NCBI GenBank assembly: GCA_024998595.1
Contig: JACOEK010000002.1
Location: forward strand, 1 to 64,000
Source: Nitrospira sp.
Lineage (GTDB): Bacteria; Nitrospirota; Nitrospiria; Nitrospirales; Nitrospiraceae
Reading direction: 5' to 3'
DNA: 64,000 bases
The notes under the pieces: model-generated
Seen by the model: the letters and a program-made list of their open reading frames with translations, nothing else
Told to the model about the DNA's origin: nothing
Databases searched by the model: none
Shown: piece by piece, positions 60,699-64,000 of the stretch
Layout of the letters: the number at the start of each line of letters is the position of its first letter
Position numbering within the stretch: position 1 is the stretch's first letter
Translations under genes and position numbers: made by a program

Positions 60699-61376
60699 AT
60701 GCGTCAAGTGACCGGTGCTGTTTTCGCAGTGGTGCTTCTCATGTCCTCGCTCAGTTGGGCCGCCGCCCCCGAACCGGCCAACGATGAGCAGAAAACCTTG
60801 TATGCCCTGGGGGCCGCCATCAGCCAATCGCTGACGCCCTTCACGCTCAACGAGTCCGAACTCGAATTCGTCAAGGCCGGTCTGGCCGACGGCGTGTTAA
60901 AGCGGCCACAAAAGGTCGATCTTCAGGTGTACGGACCCAAGATTCAACAAATGCAGCAGGTCCGGTCCAACGCCCTCGCCGATGTCGAAAAGAAGGCCGG
61001 CGCCGCATTCCTGACCAAGGCGGCAGCGGAAGCGGGAGCCAAAAAGACGGAATCGGGCGCCATTGTGACGGTGATCAAGGAGGGCAAAGGTGCGACCCCG
61101 AAAGCCACGGATACGGTCAAGGTCCATTACCATGGCACCCTGACTGACGGGACCGTCTTCGACAGCTCAGTGAAACGGGGGGAACCGGCCACCTTTCCGC
61201 TCAATCAGGTCATCAAGTGTTGGACCGAAGCGGTACAGTTGATCAAGGTCGGCGGCAAAAGCAAGCTGGTCTGCCCGTCCGGCATCGCTTATGGCGACCG
61301 TGGGTCACCTCCGGTGATCAAGCCCGGAGCCACCCTGGTGTTTGAAGTGGAACTGCTGGACATCGTCAAGCAATAG
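60699..61376 (+). CDS. FKBP-type peptidyl-prolyl isomerase, secreted (FkpA-like)
   Basis: 225 residues; ATG with CAGAAAGGA upstream. Signal peptide ends at SWAA. An N-terminal helical dimerisation domain (residues ~25-115) precedes the FKBP domain with VHYHGTLTDGTVFDSS, PLNQVIKCWTEA and CPSGIAYGDRG. It assists folding in the periplasm. A terminator hairpin follows. Confidence 0.94.
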   Translation: MRQVTGAVFAVVLLMSSLSWAAAPEPANDEQKTLYALGAAISQSLTPFTLNESELEFVKAGLADGVLKRPQKVDLQVYGPKIQQMQQVRSNALADVEKKAGAAFLTKAAAEAGAKKTESGAIVTVIKEGKGATPKATDTVKVHYHGTLTDGTVFDSSVKRGEPATFPLNQVIKCWTEAVQLIKVGGKSKLVCPSGIAYGDRGSPPVIKPGATLVFEVELLDIVKQ

Positions 61377-61387
61377 CCCCTGTCGGA

Positions 61388-61422
61388 AGGACTCTTCCGG
61401 GCTTATCCCCCGGGAGAGTCCT
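61388..61422 (+). terminator. Terminator after the FKBP gene
   Basis: AGGACTCTTCCGGG and CCCGGGAGAGTCCT form a 14-bp stem (one G-T pair) with a seven-base loop, followed by GCTTCTGTGCCTTTTT. Confidence 0.75.
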
Positions 61423-61563
61423 GCTTCTGTGCCTTTTTCCTTCCCCTCTTAAGTATTCTTCATAGACTTCCGATAGACCTAGCAGGACCTTGCATGCCGA
61501 TGTGAGGCCATACTGTTGCATTCTGCCCCGATGGTTTGGCCGGCAACCGGAGGCATCCATATT

Positions 61564-62484
61564 ATGCTGTTCCCTCAACCGCAGCTCTTACTCGTCGATG
61601 ACTCTCCTCTGAATCTGAAAATTCTGCTCGAGTTTCTTCCGGAACGTGAATATCGATGCACCACGGCACAAGGCGGCCAACAAGCCTGGGAGATGCTGGA
61701 AGCTGAACCAGATCGCTTTCACGCCGTGCTGCTCGACCGCATCATGCCCGGAATGGACGGCATTGAAGTTCTCCGCAAGCTGAAACAACATGATGCGCTG
61801 AACCAGATTCCCGTCATCATGCAAACAGCGGCCTCCACGCATCAACAGACCCTGGAAGGACTACAGGCAGGGGCCTACTATTATCTGGCCAAGCCGTTCG
61901 ATCAAGCGACGCTTCAAGCGATCGTGGATGCGGCAGTCCGTGATCACGTGAGTTATCTGGATTTGCGGCAGGATCTGCGCCGGACCACGACCACCATGCG
62001 CCTGTTGGAGTCAGGGACATTCCACTTCAGAACGCCCGAGGAAGCGAAAAACCTCGCGATGCTGCTCGCGCATGCCTATCCCGATGCCGACCGGGTAGTC
62101 ACCGGCATCCTCGAACTGACCTTGAATGCGATCGAACACGGCAACCTCGACATCGGCTACAAGGAAAAATCACGACTGATCGAGGAAGATAAGCTGGAGG
62201 AGGAAATCGCCCATCGGCTGAGCTCACCTCCCTACTCGTCCCGAGTCGCCACGGCAAAATTTTCCCGCATGCCGCACGGTCTGTCGTTACACATCACTGA
62301 TCAAGGGAGCGGATTCGACTGGAAAAAATACATGGACTTTGACCCCGAGCGCGCCTTCGATACCCATGGACGCGGAATCGCCATGGCGAACAAGGTCAGT
62401 TTCGACCGGATCGAGTACCGCGGGAACGGCAACCAGATAATTACGGTTCTTCATCTCGAGCAGGCAGCGGCCCTGGCTGTCTAG
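61564..62484 (+). CDS. Receiver domain fused to an RsbW-like HATPase domain
   Basis: 306 residues from the ATG with GGAGG ten bases upstream. REC: LLLVDDSPLNLKIL, phospho-Asp in AVLLDRIMPGMDG, Lys in YYLAKPFD. After a helical link (~120-165) comes a HATPase_c domain of serine-kinase type (GILELTLNAIEHGNLDIGY, DQGSGFDWKKYM, HGRGIAMA). There is no HisKA, so it is not an ordinary sensor kinase; it may be a phosphorylation-controlled anti-sigma or anti-anti-sigma kinase. Confidence 0.88.
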   Translation: MLFPQPQLLLVDDSPLNLKILLEFLPEREYRCTTAQGGQQAWEMLEAEPDRFHAVLLDRIMPGMDGIEVLRKLKQHDALNQIPVIMQTAASTHQQTLEGLQAGAYYYLAKPFDQATLQAIVDAAVRDHVSYLDLRQDLRRTTTTMRLLESGTFHFRTPEEAKNLAMLLAHAYPDADRVVTGILELTLNAIEHGNLDIGYKEKSRLIEEDKLEEEIAHRLSSPPYSSRVATAKFSRMPHGLSLHITDQGSGFDWKKYMDFDPERAFDTHGRGIAMANKVSFDRIEYRGNGNQIITVLHLEQAAALAV

Positions 62485-62529
62485 AACAGCCGCTTCCGCC
62501 CCACGTCATCGCCGCGCTCTCACGACCAT

Positions 62530-63921
62530 CTAGCGAATCTCGACGCGTGACACGGCGTACCAGCGGTCCGTGCGTTTACCCTCAATCGCCAGTTCGACAA
62601 CCGCAGACCGGGCATCCTCAGAAAGTATCGCCACATCCAGCGTATAGGAGCCGGGAGATACAGTCTCCGGCACCACTACCGTATCCTCCGCGCGGTGAGA
62701 TGGTCCCGGCAGCCACTGCTTCAAGTCGACAGAGCTGACCCACTGCGCCACGACCTGATCCGTGCCGGAACGCAATCGATACGCCAGCGGCCAGGCATGA
62801 TAGATAGGCGCCACCCCCTTATTGTCCCACCGTGATTGAATGACAAGCGGTTTGCCGGACCCGCTCGCGGCCGGATGGGTCAGCTCACGCAGAACAAACC
62901 GGTAGCCGATTTTCTTCAGAAACTCATCGAACCGCGGCCGCCATGCAGCCGGCACCGGCTTCGATTTGGCATTCAACACCGAGACATGCCATTCCAGCCC
63001 CTTCTCCAGAATCCGGTCGAGATCGAACCCCCGCTCGTACCATTCATGGATATAGCCGCAGACTTCCATTTGCACAGGTCCGCGCTTCCACGCATCGGCG
63101 ATCGCCGGCTCCTCCAACACCGGAGCATAGGCATGTTCCATATGATTCCAGTCAGGACTGAAATAGCCGTAGTCCCCGAAACAATCCCCTCGCCAGCCGG
63201 CACCTCGCTGCGTCGCATACTTCAGTTGCCCGTTGTGCAACATGACGAGCGGCGTTCCGGCAAAATATTTCAGATACCAATCCGTAATCGCAAGCTGGTT
63301 GGTCTCACTCGGATAGAATGCTTTACATTGCGCCTCGACACCTTCGCAGCAGGCCGTATTCCATTCCCCCCAACAACCCACCGATCCGATATCCACATGA
63401 TCAATGTTGATTGATCGCCCATACCGTTCTCCGAAGGCGCGGATGAGCCGTTCATGGTAATCGAGAAAGACGGGGTTGTTATAGTCGGGGAAAATGCCAT
63501 CCGATTCCTTGACGCTGCCGACTCCCTTATCAAGCAGCCATTGCGGGGTACCGGTCTTATATTCGGAAACGATCCGGATGGCGAGCGTTTCTCCCTTGGC
63601 TTTCGCCTGCGCAATCACGCCGTCCACCAGCGCAAAATTGTATTGTCCCTCGGCCGGTTCTAGCTCCGCCCAGGGCCAGCGAAAATAAGCCACGGTGGTA
63701 TGCGGATATTCATCGGCCTTGGGAGGATGGCCGAAGCCGAAGTGAAAGTCGGCAAACCCCATCCCCGGATTGTCTAACACGTCGTCGATTTCCCGAGGCT
63801 GCACTGTCACGAGCTTCCCCGTAGAAGTGCGGTCTGACCCGCCGCTGGCAGGAGACGCACATGCAGCCAGGCTCAGCCCCATCATGACCAACAGCCCCCA
63901 TTTCCATTCCTCTCTCCGCAT
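62530..63921 (-). CDS. DUF4832-type glycosidase-like lipoprotein
   Basis: 463 residues; the ATG at 63921 is chosen because AAAGGAGCAGGC lies just upstream. Lipobox LAAC after the signal. The main part is TIM-barrel-like with DNPGMGFADFHFGFG, FRWPWAELEPAEGQYNF and the Gly-Glu-Trp motif CWGEWN, as in GH42-like catalytic barrels. The C-terminal ~110 residues are DUF4832-like beta-sandwich. Enzyme activity unproven. Confidence 0.8.
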   Translation of the reverse strand: MRREEWKWGLLVMMGLSLAACASPASGGSDRTSTGKLVTVQPREIDDVLDNPGMGFADFHFGFGHPPKADEYPHTTVAYFRWPWAELEPAEGQYNFALVDGVIAQAKAKGETLAIRIVSEYKTGTPQWLLDKGVGSVKESDGIFPDYNNPVFLDYHERLIRAFGERYGRSINIDHVDIGSVGCWGEWNTACCEGVEAQCKAFYPSETNQLAITDWYLKYFAGTPLVMLHNGQLKYATQRGAGWRGDCFGDYGYFSPDWNHMEHAYAPVLEEPAIADAWKRGPVQMEVCGYIHEWYERGFDLDRILEKGLEWHVSVLNAKSKPVPAAWRPRFDEFLKKIGYRFVLRELTHPAASGSGKPLVIQSRWDNKGVAPIYHAWPLAYRLRSGTDQVVAQWVSSVDLKQWLPGPSHRAEDTVVVPETVSPGSYTLDVAILSEDARSAVVELAIEGKRTDRWYAVSRVEIR

Positions 63922-64000
63922 GCCTGCTCCTTTCATCGACCACGATCCCGCTTACCCTACACGACGGTACACCGCGTACCATACTCCACCGGAGGCAGCT

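Overview
The window looks like chromosomal DNA of a high-GC Gram-negative, chemolithotroph-type bacterium, most likely Nitrospira (Nitrospirota). This is an inference from gene content: many histidine kinases, a CbbQ/NorQ-NorD pair, ferredoxin-thioredoxin reductase, FadL porin, rSAM/selenodomain-associated transferases, HAD-UbiA fusion and a dispersed palindromic repeat that resembles ones I associate with Nitrospira genomes. No marker gene (rRNA, nxr, amo) is present to prove it.

Region 1 (1-6709) is the right part of an integrated filamentous phage (inovirus). In order it has a rolling-circle Rep (5' end outside the window), a Zn-ribbon frame, a small ssDNA-binding protein, a tiny membrane ORF, a secreted adsorption (pIII-like) protein, a DUF2523/pVI-like protein, a second tiny membrane ORF, the Zot/pI assembly ATPase, a third tiny membrane ORF, a signal-peptide-bearing major coat protein, a terminator, a second coat-like peptide, an antisense RadC, an AlpA-type excisionase and a tyrosine integrase abutting the 3' end of tRNA-Lys. 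Most morphogenesis genes overlap by a few bases.

Region 2 (6710-14540) is housekeeping: tRNA-Lys, purA, tRNA-Ala with a clear promoter, an ABC-F ATPase, a PilZ protein, rarA, an alpha/beta hydrolase, folE and a 6-pyruvoyl-tetrahydropterin synthase-like gene.

Region 3 (14576-30505) is mostly minus strand: an ErpA-like Fe-S carrier, [2Fe-2S] ferredoxin and lone NuoF flavoprotein; a urate-oxidase-type membrane domain; malate dehydrogenase; a small unknown; a 1011-residue NorD/CbbO-like VWA protein. A divergent regulatory region leads to ferredoxin-thioredoxin reductase and an M28 lipoprotein peptidase. Further on are a glycine-zipper lipoprotein, YggU, the MoxR-type ATPase CbbQ/NorQ, a hybrid kinase and a YkgJ-DUF2156 fusion.

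Region 4 (30626-39836) is a plus-strand run: ATP-grasp-like protein plus glutaredoxin-like protein, then a tightly packed series kamA, dCTP deaminase, membrane protein, two nucleotide-sugar/glycosyl transferases and an SDR. On the opposite strand are HAD-UbiA, monothiol glutaredoxin and BolA.

Region 5 (40009-45313) holds a compact signalling cassette: stand-alone receiver, a histidine kinase whose N-terminus is a Rossmann NAD(P)-type domain instead of a usual sensor, a HAMP-PAS histidine kinase and a periplasmic haem-binding DUF3365 protein. I read it as a candidate redox-sensing system.

Region 6 (45337-64000) has envelope and signalling genes: AI-2E transporter, bactofilin, PBP1B-like synthase, FadL, a membrane hybrid kinase convergent with a Na+/solute symporter, an NmrA oxidoreductase, a Tyr-rich secreted protein, an ankyrin-linker-barrel protein, a glutathionyl-hydroquinone reductase, a ~125-bp palindromic repeat, an FKBP isomerase, a receiver-HATPase fusion and a DUF4832 lipoprotein.
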